From Chloroflexota bacterium (GTDB lineage Bacteria; Chloroflexota; Limnocylindria; Limnocylindrales; CSP1-4): 19,368 nt of DNA. The notes beneath the pieces were generated by a model. The model had not been told where the DNA came from. It ran no database searches and saw nothing but the letters and a program-made list of their open reading frames with translations. The stretch spans positions 1-19,368 of the forward strand of contig JANYAA010000164.1 in assembly GCA_025355255.1 (NCBI GenBank). The letters are read 5' to 3'. A program made the position numbers and the translations under genes. This document shows, one piece after another, positions 1-6,316 of this stretch (position 1 is its first letter; each line of letters opens with the position of its first letter).

Positions 1-158
1 GCCAACTGCTCGGCGACGGTTGTGTAATAGGCGGCGTACTCGGGAATTAACGCATGGTGGGCGAACCCCGCGGCCAGCCGAATGACGAGCGCAAGCGCCG
101 TCAGCCCGGCGAGGCCCCACGCATAGCGGGACGGACGCGGCACGACGACGATCGACAT
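1..158 (-). CDS. N-terminus of a membrane protein, possibly a GT39/ArnT-like glycosyltransferase (cut by left edge)
   Basis: Partial gene: the ATG is at 158-156 and the frame stays open to base 1, giving about 52 residues. After a short basic start (MSIVVVPRPSRYAWG) comes one hydrophobic segment with an Arg near its end (ALALVIRLAAGF), then a short loop with PEYAAYYTTVAEQLA. Arg at the end of the first membrane helix followed by a loop with acidic and aromatic residues and an A-x-x-L ending is typical of the first helix of integral-membrane glycosyltransferases that use polyprenyl-phosphate sugars (GT39/ArnT/PMT type). That assignment is inference from a short fragment. The catalytic region lies outside the window. 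It is on the same strand as the ice-binding-like gene, 116 bases downstream of it, with a hairpin between them, so probably a separate transcript. Confidence 0.55.
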   Translation of the reverse strand, partial: MSIVVVPRPSRYAWGLAGLTALALVIRLAAGFAHHALIPEYAAYYTTVAEQL

Positions 159-224
159 GGCACCACCATCGCCCACGCGGCCGTGTGACGTCAACGCGCG
201 CCAAGCTCCAGATATGGCGAGGCC

Positions 225-249
225 CGGCTGAGAAGGGGGATCTCAGCCG
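225..249 (-). terminator. Hairpin after the ice-binding-like gene
   Basis: Perfect 8-bp inverted repeat CGGCTGAG (225-232) / CTCAGCCG (242-249) with a 9-base loop, lying 25 bases past the stop of the gene ending at 275. There is no T-tract on either side, so Rho-independent termination is plausible but not certain; it could also simply protect the 3' end of the RNA. Confidence 0.45.
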
Positions 250-274
250 AGCCCGCCAAGGGGAAGCGAGGATC

Positions 275-1180
275 TTAGCGGCGGCGAGCTCGCCGGCTCG
301 GCGCAAGGACCGCCAGCAAGAGTGCCGTGGAGAGGACGGCGACGAACAGGATGAGGAGGGAGAGGCTCCTGCCCGACGGAGAGGTAGTGGCAAGGGCGTC
401 AGTGGGCGGCGTCGTCGCGCCGGCATTCGAACTCGCACCGCCGCTTCCACCACCGCGCACGCAGGTTGGGACGGAGATCTTGTCGGCAATCATCGTCACC
501 TTGCCGTTGCGGGCGAGCGCGCGCCCCTCGACGGTGACGCCAGCGGCGATGGTGATCGACGTGAGCGCCATGATCGTGCCGCGCATCGTGGAGCCGGAGC
601 CAAGCGTTGCCGAGCTTGTGACCTGCCAGAAGACATTGCAGGCCTGGCCGCCGTTGATGATCTTGACGTTGCTCGACGAGGCCGTTACCAGGTCAGAGGT
701 TGCCGTGAAGATCCAGACAGCGTCCGGATTGTGCTCAGCATCGAGCGTGAGCGTTCCGGTCAGGTCGAGGGTCGCGCCACCGGCCGTGTACACGCCTGCG
801 GCCAGCGTGAGTCCGCCGAGGGCGGCGTGGGTCGCACTGGACGGCCGCCCGGCCGCGTCCTCGTAGGCGATGGCGAGGTCGCTCTTGGCCTTGAGGGCTG
901 CCGCATCGGCAAGGTGGATCGTCCCGCTCGCCGTGCCGGGCGGAAAGCCCGTCACAGCTGAGGCCGGGTGGATCCCGATGTTGCCGTGCACCTTGGTGGC
1001 GCCTGTACTGCTGATGGACGGCGTGCCAGCGAGGATCGCATAGGACGCGGCGGTACCCAGGCCAACGGTCGCAGGCCCGGCGGCAAGCACCGTTTGGCCG
1101 CCAACGAGCATGCCGAGCGCGAGTGCGAGCGTCATGCCAAGCGCAAGGGGGTTGCGCGCGCTGTTGCGTCGTAGCTGCAT
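275..1180 (-). CDS. Secreted, membrane-anchored ice-binding-like (DUF3494) protein
   Basis: A 301-residue protein. Residues 1-34 are a signal peptide (basic MQLRRNSAR, hydrophobic core, cleavage near VLA-A). Residues about 38-240 match the ice-binding-like / DUF3494 fold: LGTAASYAILAG at the start, HGNIGIHPAS and VTGFPPG, then LTLAAGVYT, NPDAVWIFTA and the closing IADKISVPTC. Known family members are discontinuous beta-solenoids that bind ice or act as surface adhesins. A Gly/Ser/Thr/Pro linker (241-272), a membrane helix (273-292) and a RRARRR tail follow, so the domain is probably displayed outside the membrane; no LPXTG motif is seen. I chose the ATG at 1180 because GAGGGA sits seven bases upstream and it directly begins the signal peptide; an in-frame ATG at 1348 would bury the signal. 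Whether it binds ice cannot be read from the sequence. Confidence 0.88.
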   Translation of the reverse strand: MQLRRNSARNPLALGMTLALALGMLVGGQTVLAAGPATVGLGTAASYAILAGTPSISSTGATKVHGNIGIHPASAVTGFPPGTASGTIHLADAAALKAKSDLAIAYEDAAGRPSSATHAALGGLTLAAGVYTAGGATLDLTGTLTLDAEHNPDAVWIFTATSDLVTASSSNVKIINGGQACNVFWQVTSSATLGSGSTMRGTIMALTSITIAAGVTVEGRALARNGKVTMIADKISVPTCVRGGGSGGASSNAGATTPPTDALATTSPSGRSLSLLILFVAVLSTALLLAVLAPSRRARRR

Positions 1181-1371
1181 TGTCGATCCCTCGGATGGGC
1201 GAAGTCGCCCCTGGTCCAGGATGGCGGATGCCTGGGATTGGACAACCGAGGGCGAGATGTCGGCCGTCGTCCGTCCGGCGAGCGAGCCGCCACCCATGCG
1301 GACCAGCCGAACGCTCCGGACTCTGCAGCCAGCCCGCGCTGACGTCATGACGACCCGTCATCCCGCGCGCG

Positions 1372-1764
1372 TCAGACGCGGATCACCGTCAGCCCGGGGA
1401 TGGCGGCGTGATCGTCGTCCTGGGTCACCAGCGGGACGCCCAGCGCAATCGCTGTCGCCGCGATCCATGAATCATTCACCGGCATCCGTCGGCCGATATC
1501 GCGCAGCGTCACCCGCAAGCGCGCCCAGACTGCGGCGACTGCGTCATCCACCGGCACCGGGTTGAGCCCCATGACCGCGGTGAGCGTGGCGAGGCGTTGA
1601 TCGCGAATTGCCAAATCTGCCGCAGCGAGTACCCCCGCCCGCAGCTCGCCCACTGTGATCACCGAAACCGCCAACTGGTCTGGCAAAAGGTCCACGCGCA
1701 GGGGCCTGCCGCTCTCGTTGGCGATGAAGACGCTTGTATCCGCGAGCCCGCTGGTCGGTGGCAT
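1372..1764 (-). CDS. vapC: PIN-domain ribonuclease, VapC-like toxin without visible antitoxin
   Basis: A 130-residue single PIN domain. The acidic residues expected to bind Mg2+/Mn2+ are present: Asp9 (LADTSVFIA), Glu40 (VGELRAG), Asp98 (VNDSWIAATA) and Asp116-118 near the end (LVTQDDDHA). VapC proteins are endoribonucleases that cleave tRNA or rRNA and are normally neutralised by a small VapB encoded just upstream. Here the gene upstream is an acyl-CoA synthetase ending only 9 bases before this ATG, leaving no room for a VapB there, and downstream (1181-1371) I find no short antitoxin-like reading frame. It is therefore an orphan PIN protein, or its antitoxin is elsewhere. The vapC symbol reflects the domain; toxicity is not shown. 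Confidence 0.82.
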   Translation of the reverse strand: MPPTSGLADTSVFIANESGRPLRVDLLPDQLAVSVITVGELRAGVLAAADLAIRDQRLATLTAVMGLNPVPVDDAVAAVWARLRVTLRDIGRRMPVNDSWIAATAIALGVPLVTQDDDHAAIPGLTVIRV

Positions 1765-1773
1765 ACACCGCGT

Positions 1774-3483
1774 CTAGCGCGTGACGGGGATCCCCGCCAT
1801 GCGGTCCGCCACGGCGGATCGACGCACCTTGCGCGTGTGTGTTCGCGGGAAGTCCGGGTCCGGGAACGGTGCGCGCCCAATGACCCGCTGGTGGTCCGCC
1901 AGCCGCTTGTTCGCCGCCCGCGCGGCCAGCGCCAACGCCGCGGCCTCGTCTTCAGGCTGCACGCTGAACGCTGCACCCGGGCGATACGTGAAGGCGATGC
2001 GCCCCCGGTCCGACTCGTACACCACGGGCTCCACGAGCCCCTCCGCCATCAGCGCCGCCTCCACGTCCTCCGGATGCACGTTCATCCCGTTGGGCAGTGC
2101 GATGAGCGAGCGGGTCCGGCCGGCCAGACGCAGCGCCCCATGCGCGTCCAGCTCCCCGATGTCGCCTGTCCGATACCACCCGTCGGCGGTAAAGGCGGCC
2201 TCTGTCGAGACCGGATCCTGCCAGTAGTCGACAAAGACCGAGGGACCGCTCACAACCACTTCGCCATCCGACTCAATGCGAACCTTCATCGGCGGCGTGA
2301 TCCAGCCGACGCGGTTCTCCGGGGTCTTGCCCTGCCAATTAGTGGATACCAGGCCGGCCTCCGTGGACCCGTACCCCTGGACCACCTCCACGCCCAGCGC
2401 CTCCCAGCTCCGCTGCAGGCTTGGCGAGAGGTGCGCCGCCGACGACAGGACCAGCCGCAGCTCCCCGCCCAGCGCGGCGTGGACCTTCTTGAACAGGCGA
2501 CGACGAAGCTTGACGGGCAGGTGCGGCGCAACACGGAGCGCGCGCCGGAACGTGGCGCCGGAACCTGACTTGTCGGCCTCGCGGCGGATGGCCGCGAAGA
2601 GGAGCTCCAGCACCTGCGGGACGACCACCAGCGCCGTGGCCCGGTGGCCTTTGATGGACGCGGCAATCAGGTCCGGCCGCAGCGTCGCGATGTACTCGGT
2701 CTCGGCTCCCGCAGCCACTGCGTAGATCAGGCCCGCAACCTGCTCCATGATGTGGCTCAGGGGCAGGATGGACACCATGCGGTTGCGCCCGGCCGGGATG
2801 GTCTCGAGACACCGCCGGGTGGAGGCGAGCAGCATCGACTGCGTCACCGTCACGCCCTTGGGGTTGCCGGTGGAGCCCGACGTGCAGAGGATCTCCATCG
2901 GCTCGGCCGGATCGGCGGGCGTCCGATCGGCGAGCGCGGCAAGCGCTTCCGGGCTGGCGGGGTCGATGAGGTCGTCGAGGTCCAGGATCGGCAGGGCGGC
3001 AAGGCGGGCCATCGTTGCGGGCTCAAGCGTGGCGCCGCTACCCAGGATGATGGCCGACGGCTCCGTGAGCGTGGCGATCCGCTCCACGGTGTCGGGCGTC
3101 ATGCGCGCGTCGAGCGGTACGAGGATGACGTCGGCACGCGCGGCGGCGAAGAGTGCAGCCGCGAAGGTGGGTCCGGGCGCGCCCTGGATCATGACGCGCT
3201 CACGCGGCCCGAGCGCCAGCGACAGCCTGGCCGCGGCCTGCTCTACGGCGACACCAAACTCGGCATAGGTGAGCGACTGCTCGCGCGACGTGGATGTCCG
3301 GACGCCCAGCAGCAGCTGCGCGCCGTGTCTGCTGATCGCCTCCGCAAGCAGCGCCGGAAGCGAATCAGGCACGACGGTGGAACCTGATGCCGTCCGGGCG
3401 CTCAACGTCAACTGACCTCGGGGGCGGACCGCCGAGTACGTCTCGGCGGGTGGGACCCGAGGATAGCCCCCGCTACCGGGCAA
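1774..3483 (-). CDS. AMP-forming acyl-CoA synthetase / ligase (ANL superfamily)
   Basis: About 569 residues, the usual size for acyl- or aryl-CoA ligases of the ANL superfamily, which adenylate a carboxylic acid and transfer it to CoA. All core motifs are visible: phosphate loop TSGSTGNPKG (201-210), PLSHIMEQ (241-248), YGSTEAG (371-377), YRTGD (437-441), hinge region with Arg456 (LRLAGRTRS), NGMNVHPEDVE (465-475) and the catalytic lysine near the C-terminus (RTHTRKVRR, Lys552). No membrane segment or carrier-protein domain follows, so a CoA ligase is likelier than an NRPS module; the substrate is not predictable. The start is uncertain: 3483 is a TTG with weak upstream GGG, and other TTG/GTG codons occur in the first 40 residues. 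It is immediately followed by the PIN gene (9-base gap), suggesting co-transcription. Confidence 0.88.
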   Translation of the reverse strand: MPGSGGYPRVPPAETYSAVRPRGQLTLSARTASGSTVVPDSLPALLAEAISRHGAQLLLGVRTSTSREQSLTYAEFGVAVEQAAARLSLALGPRERVMIQGAPGPTFAAALFAAARADVILVPLDARMTPDTVERIATLTEPSAIILGSGATLEPATMARLAALPILDLDDLIDPASPEALAALADRTPADPAEPMEILCTSGSTGNPKGVTVTQSMLLASTRRCLETIPAGRNRMVSILPLSHIMEQVAGLIYAVAAGAETEYIATLRPDLIAASIKGHRATALVVVPQVLELLFAAIRREADKSGSGATFRRALRVAPHLPVKLRRRLFKKVHAALGGELRLVLSSAAHLSPSLQRSWEALGVEVVQGYGSTEAGLVSTNWQGKTPENRVGWITPPMKVRIESDGEVVVSGPSVFVDYWQDPVSTEAAFTADGWYRTGDIGELDAHGALRLAGRTRSLIALPNGMNVHPEDVEAALMAEGLVEPVVYESDRGRIAFTYRPGAAFSVQPEDEAAALALAARAANKRLADHQRVIGRAPFPDPDFPRTHTRKVRRSAVADRMAGIPVTR

Positions 3484-3492
3484 TGTGAGACC

Positions 3493-3687
3493 CTATTGGG
3501 GGGTGATGCGCCCCTGCTCTCCCACCGTCCGCTCGCGGACCGCGTCCACCAGATCGCCCGGTCGGCGCGCCGGATCGTTGGAGGCGCCGGGGCGGCGCTT
3601 GCGCTTGCGGTCGTTCGTCAGCGCGCGAAGACGCTCCTGCGAGGTCATCGGCGCCGGGGTCTCGTCCTCGGCGTGCTTGTCGGTCAT
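3493..3687 (-). CDS. Small basic hypothetical protein (64 aa)
   Basis: Begins at ATG 3687 with a well-placed AAGGA seven bases upstream, and ends at a TGA nine bases before the start of the acyl-CoA synthetase on the same strand, so it may lead that transcript. The protein is soluble and highly charged: acidic N-terminus (MTDKHAEDETPAP), then basic (ERLRALTNDRKRKRRPG) and an Arg/Asp-rich C-terminal half. No known domain is recognised. The basic cluster could bind nucleic acid, but that is only a guess. A longer in-frame extension upstream exists but lacks a better ribosome site and runs antisense through the VOC remnant, so I reject it. Confidence 0.6.
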   Translation of the reverse strand: MTDKHAEDETPAPMTSQERLRALTNDRKRKRRPGASNDPARRPGDLVDAVRERTVGEQGRITPQ

Positions 3688-3784
3688 GGTGTCGTCCTTC
3701 GCCGGCGGGCAGGCCTTGTGGCCCGCGCGTGCGCCCACCGTACCGCACGCAAGCCCAGATGACCCGACGCCGCCGCCAACAGGC

Positions 3785-4280
3785 ACCGAGGACGCGGCAG
3801 CGCTGGGTTCGCGTGTCGCCGCGGCCGGCGGCACCGTGGTGTTGCCCGCCATGCAGGTTGGCGATGTGGGCACGATGGCGGCGCGTTCATCTCGGCCTGG
3901 CAGCCGGACTCGATGCCCGGCTTCCACACCGGTGTCCCGGGCTCCTACCGGTATGCGGAGCTCAACTCGCGCGGTCTTGAGGCAGCGCTGGCGTTCTATC
4001 GGGACGTCTTCGGCTGGACCACGGAGCAGCAGCCGCTGCCCGACGGCTCGGTCAACACCCACCTGTTCCACCATGGCGAGCTGATCGCCGGCGCCATGCC
4101 GGTCTACCCCATGATCCCGGCGGACGTCCCCAGTTACTGGATGGTCTATTTCGCCACCGACGATGCCGACGGGGCGTGCGCCCGCGCGATTGCCGCCGGC
4201 GGATCCCGGATCGTGCCGCCCATGCCCATGCCCATGCCCGGTAAGGCGCCTTCTTCGCACTTCATCAGCAGATGGGCTGA
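3785..4280 (+). pseudogene. Decayed two-module VOC (glyoxalase/bleomycin-resistance fold) gene
   Basis: Remnant of a two-domain VOC protein of the kind related to mycobacterial CFP30B. Module 1 survives only from its second half: EDAAALGSRVAAAGG and TVVLPAMQVGDVGTMA (to 3880). The frame then slips and GAFISAWQPDSMPGF resumes in another frame at 3880. Module 2 (from 3913) is nearly complete: YRYAELNSRGLEAALAFYRD, VFGWTTEQ, YWMVYFATDDADGA, IVPPMPMPMPGK, then a second slip at 4243-4245 and GAFFALHQQMG ending at TGA 4280. At both slips the segment that family members carry just before GAF (roughly AVFADPT/Q) is missing. The N-terminal half of module 1 and any start codon are absent. An ATG at 3913 opens a frame that runs on to 4497, but past 4245 it is out of phase with the family and overlaps the next gene. 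Confidence 0.75.
4221..4238 (+). repeat. Short hexanucleotide repeat (CATGCC x3)
   Basis: Three tandem CATGCC units encode the Pro-Met-Pro-Met-Pro-Met stretch of VOC module 2, seven bases before the second frame slip. Such repeats are slippage-prone, although the slip itself lies just outside the repeat. Confidence 0.5.
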
Positions 4281-4348
4281 CGGGCGGGTTCGCCGAGCGT
4301 CTTGCGCTTGGCGCGTACGATGTCCGCGACATCCTTGGAGGACAAGAC

Positions 4349-4591
4349 ATGACCGGCCAGACTTGGACTTGGGCGAAACTCGATCCGCAGACGATTGCGC
4401 TTGTGGAAGAGGCGGAGCGCGCCATCGGCGTTGGCTTTGTGGTGGTGTACGCGCCGGGCGACCCGCGGCGCGATATGCCCGCCTCGCTGCCGCTTGAAGC
4501 TGCGCCGTTGTCTGAAGCCCAGCTGGAGCACCTGCGCAGCCTCGAGGCCCGTGTGGGCGGCGTGGCCGTGGCGTACCAGCCGCTCTCCTAG
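4349..4591 (+). CDS. Small soluble hypothetical protein (80 aa)
   Basis: Starts at ATG 4349 with a strong GGAGG (4337-4341) seven bases upstream, and ends at TAG 4591. The protein has no membrane segment or signal: a Trp-containing start (MTGQTWTWAKLDPQTIALVE), a short hydrophobic strand (GVGFVVVYAPG), an acidic leucine-rich helix (SEAQLEHLRSLEARVGG) and a final strand (VAVAYQPLS). The pattern suggests a compact alpha/beta domain. I do not recognise the family and assign no function. It is separated from the VOC remnant by 68 bases, so it could formerly have been co-transcribed with it. Confidence 0.7.
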   Translation: MTGQTWTWAKLDPQTIALVEEAERAIGVGFVVVYAPGDPRRDMPASLPLEAAPLSEAQLEHLRSLEARVGGVAVAYQPLS

Positions 4592-4886
4592 GGCCCCTAC
4601 GGGCGCGCGCGGGCAAGCCGTTGCTTCCCAGACGACAACGGTTCCGCGACGCGACGCTTGTCCCCTCGGGCGCACAGCCCGTTCCACGGCTCGGCCACGC
4701 CACGCGAAAAACCGCGCTCATGGAGGGAATCGCGTTCCGGGGCGGAACGGTTGTCGCTCCGGAAGCGACGGCGACCCACGGGCTGGTCTGAGGTCGTTAC
4801 TTGCGTGGTTGCGCAAGTTAGCGAATAATCGGAGCTCCGCCGCAAGCCCGGCGCAAGTCCCGCCGCAGCTGCCTGTTGGAGGCCCC
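4592..4886 (+). promoter_or_regulatory. 295-base non-coding region with hairpins and a promoter/operator candidate for the rhodanese
   Basis: No convincing gene lies here. It contains CCGTTG (4618-4623) / CAACGG (4636-4641), which may be a weak end for the upstream gene. Two consecutive hairpins follow: CGTTCCG (4733-4739)/CGGAACG (4743-4749) and GTCGCT (4753-4758)/AGCGAC (4764-4769). A promoter candidate is TTGCGT (4801-4806), 17 bases, AATAAT (4824-4829, five of six matches to the -10 consensus). The perfect inverted repeat ACTTGCG (4799-4805) / CGCAAGT (4812-4818) overlaps the -35 box and spacer, the usual place for a repressor site. The remaining leader to the GTG at 4887 includes GGAGG. 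Confidence 0.55.
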
Positions 4887-5228
4887 GTGTTCTCGTTTCT
4901 CAAGAAGCTCACCGCTGGCACGCCGTCCATCGACGTCGTCGAGCTTGAGGTCCTCCTCGCCCAACAGGCCGTCCGTGTGCTGGATGTTCGCGAGGACGCA
5001 GAGTTCCGCTCCGGCCACGTGCCCGGCGCGGTCAACATCCCGGTGAAGAGGCTGCCGGACCGACTGGCGAAGCTCAAGCGCGACAAGCCGTACGCGGTGA
5101 TCTGCGCGTCGGGCGCCAGAAGCCGTGGCGCGGTGAATTACCTGCTGGACAACGGCTTCGAGGGCGCCGTCACGGTGAGTGGCGGCACGAGCGCCTGGAC
5201 CCGCGGTGGGCGGCCCATCGTCCGCTGA
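4887..5228 (+). CDS. Single-domain rhodanese-like sulfurtransferase
   Basis: A 113-residue cytoplasmic protein consisting of one rhodanese domain. The conserved strand VLDVREDAEFRSGHVPGAVN (31-50) and the active-site loop CASGARS with Cys73 are intact, so transfer of sulfane sulfur via a Cys73 persulfide is expected; the loop length fits sulfurtransferases rather than Cdc25-type phosphatases. It starts at GTG 4887, supported by TTGGAGG ending five bases upstream; the frame is open further upstream but with no family similarity. A promoter with an overlapping inverted repeat lies about 60 bases upstream, suggesting regulated expression. It converges with the GyrI-like gene, three bases apart. 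The neighbouring arsenic genes hint at thiol/metalloid stress but do not prove a link. Confidence 0.88.
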   Translation: MFSFLKKLTAGTPSIDVVELEVLLAQQAVRVLDVREDAEFRSGHVPGAVNIPVKRLPDRLAKLKRDKPYAVICASGARSRGAVNYLLDNGFEGAVTVSGGTSAWTRGGRPIVR

Positions 5229-5231
5229 AGC

Positions 5232-5866
5232 CTAGCCGGCCACCGGAGTCACCGGCTGGCGCAGGATCGTCTTGACCTTGGCTGGGTCGCCCCTTCGCGG
5301 ATCGCCCAGATAGATCTCGTGATGCTTGCCGCGCGGCGCAAGGCCGGCGTCGGCGATGGCGGGTGCAGCTTCTCGATCGACGGCCGCGCCGCCGCATACG
5401 AGCCGAGGTGCAGGACCTGTGCCACATCGCCCTCGTCCAGCGCCTCGACACGCAAGTTGGCGGCGAACGGCGTCTCCAACTTCAATCGGCCCGTCGCCGG
5501 CGCGGCCGTGCACTCGTCGGATGTCGCCTCGTGTGGCAGGCCGATGAAGAGCGTCCAGCGCCACGTGTCGCGACCGTCGAGGCGCCCGTCGGCAAAGATC
5601 ACGTCGAGGTCTGTGGCGCCGTCGACCGTCCACCACAGACCCTCGAGCGACCTAACCTTGGTGATGGCACCGCGACGCTTGAGCGCAAACCGCAGCGTCC
5701 ACGCCGTCGCGTACAAGCCGGGCATCCGCGGGGCGAAGCCCGCCTCGCCAGCTGGCCCCTCTCCGTCGATCATGACGCAGCGCCGGGATGCCAGCCGCAG
5801 AAACCGCACGACGCCTGGCTTCCCGGCCAGCTCATCGGCCACGGTGGACGCTGTGTCGAACTGCAC
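5232..5866 (-). pseudogene. GyrI-like small-molecule-binding domain protein, frameshifted near the C-terminus
   Basis: About 210 residues when both frames are joined, the normal length for stand-alone GyrI-like (SOUL/GyrI superfamily) proteins. Recognisable parts in order: RFLRLASRRCVMIDGEGPA, YATAWTLRFALKRRG, LEGLWWTV, DTWRWTLFIGLP, EGDVAQVLHLGSY, PSIEKLH, then, in the next frame, AIADAGLAPRGKHHEIYLGD and KVKTILRQPV ending at TAG 5232. The frame changes where two bases (5361-5362) stand instead of three between the His codon (5363-5365) and the Ala codon (5358-5360): a one-base loss. Unrepaired, translation would run to 5249 with a foreign tail. The start is GTG 5866 with GGAGG six bases upstream. 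It follows the ArsR-type gene by 36 bases on the same strand, probably one operon. The domain binds hydrophobic small molecules in characterised relatives; the ligand here is unknown. Confidence 0.8.
5234..5257. terminator. Inverted repeat at the junction of convergent genes
   Basis: AGCCGG (5234-5239) / CCGGCT (5252-5257) with a 12-base loop sits right after the rhodanese stop and within the last codons of the opposing GyrI-like gene. It could act in both directions, but has no T-tract. Confidence 0.3.
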
Positions 5867-5902
5867 TGCGCACCTCCGGTCAGGCGCCTGGATACGGCCG
5901 AT

Positions 5903-6241
5903 TCACGCGACGGGCTGAACCACCGAGAGCGCACGGCCAGCGGAGGACGACGTTGCGTCCAGGCCGCCCGCAAGATCGCCAGCAAGCACACGGAACCTGG
6001 TGACCGCCTCTGGCCTGAGCCAGTAGTACACCCAGGACGCGCGGCGCTCAGAGCTGACCCAGCCGGTCTCGCGCAGCACTTTGAGGTGGTGGCTCACGGT
6101 GGGTTGCGCCACCGCGCAGCAGGCCGCGAAGTCGCAGGCGCAGACTTCCGCGTCGGCTGCCAATTGGCGCAGGATCGCCAGTCGCGTCGGATCGGCAGCG
6201 CCCTGCAGCAGGAGCGTGTCGGGATCGGCACCGCGATATCG
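5903..6241 (-). CDS. arsR: ArsR/SmtB-family metalloid-responsive repressor; 5' end unresolved
   Basis: A winged-helix repressor. Visible parts are GAADPTRLAILRQL (helix before the sensor), EVCACDFAACC, recognition helix QPTVSHHLKVLRETG and wing SSERRASWVYYWL. Cys-x-Cys-Asp plus the following Cys-Cys resembles the As(III) site of ArsR, so arsenite probably releases it from DNA. The first legal start in this frame is TTG 6163, which would delete the conserved DPTRL helix; upstream the frame reaches TGA at 6242-6244 with no ATG, GTG or TTG between. In the adjacent frame TTG 6252 or GTG 6231 followed by CCGATCCC would join smoothly if one base were restored at 6221-6222. Likely a one-base deletion, or use of a rare CTG start (6211/6208). 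It is divergent from arsM, the usual layout for autoregulation and arsM control. Confidence 0.8.
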   Translation of the reverse strand, partial: RYRGADPDTLLLQGAADPTRLAILRQLAADAEVCACDFAACCAVAQPTVSHHLKVLRETGWVSSERRASWVYYWLRPEAVTRFRVLAGDLAGGLDATSSSAGRALSVVQPVA

Positions 6242-6256
6242 TCAAGTATCAATATC
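6235..6256. promoter_or_regulatory. Divergent arsR/arsM control region, candidate ArsR operator
   Basis: GATAT (6235-6239) and ATATC (6252-6256) form an imperfectly filled inverted repeat in a locally AT-rich patch, unlike the surrounding GC-rich sequence. On the minus strand a promoter candidate towards arsR is CTGACG upstream with GATACT (about 6248-6243) as -10, overlapping this patch. ArsR-family operators are typically AT-rich inverted repeats over the promoter, so this is the most probable repressor site for both genes. Confidence 0.45.
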
Positions 6257-6284
6257 AGCGACACCGCGTCAGGCGCGCACCACC

Positions 6285-6308
6285 GAGGCTGAGGCAGAGG
6301 CAGAGGCA
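6285..6308 (+). repeat. Four tandem GAGGC(T/A) hexamers forming the arsM ribosome-binding region
   Basis: GAGGCT, GAGGCA, GAGGCA, GAGGCA in direct succession; each carries a GAGG Shine-Dalgarno core. The last GAGG (6303-6306) lies ten bases before the arsM ATG at 6317. Unit gain or loss would leave the last site in place while changing the number of alternative ribosome landing sites. Confidence 0.6.
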
Positions 6309-6316
6309 ACGACACC

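Noticed and set aside
1181..1371. A cyclic-di-GMP riboswitch upstream of the ice-binding-like gene
   Set aside because: The conserved A-rich core sequences are absent; only a few GC-rich stems are seen.
3913..4497. An intact 194-residue VOC protein
   Set aside because: After 4245 the frame loses all VOC similarity while the true end (GAFFALHQ) appears in the next frame, and the tail overlaps the following gene.
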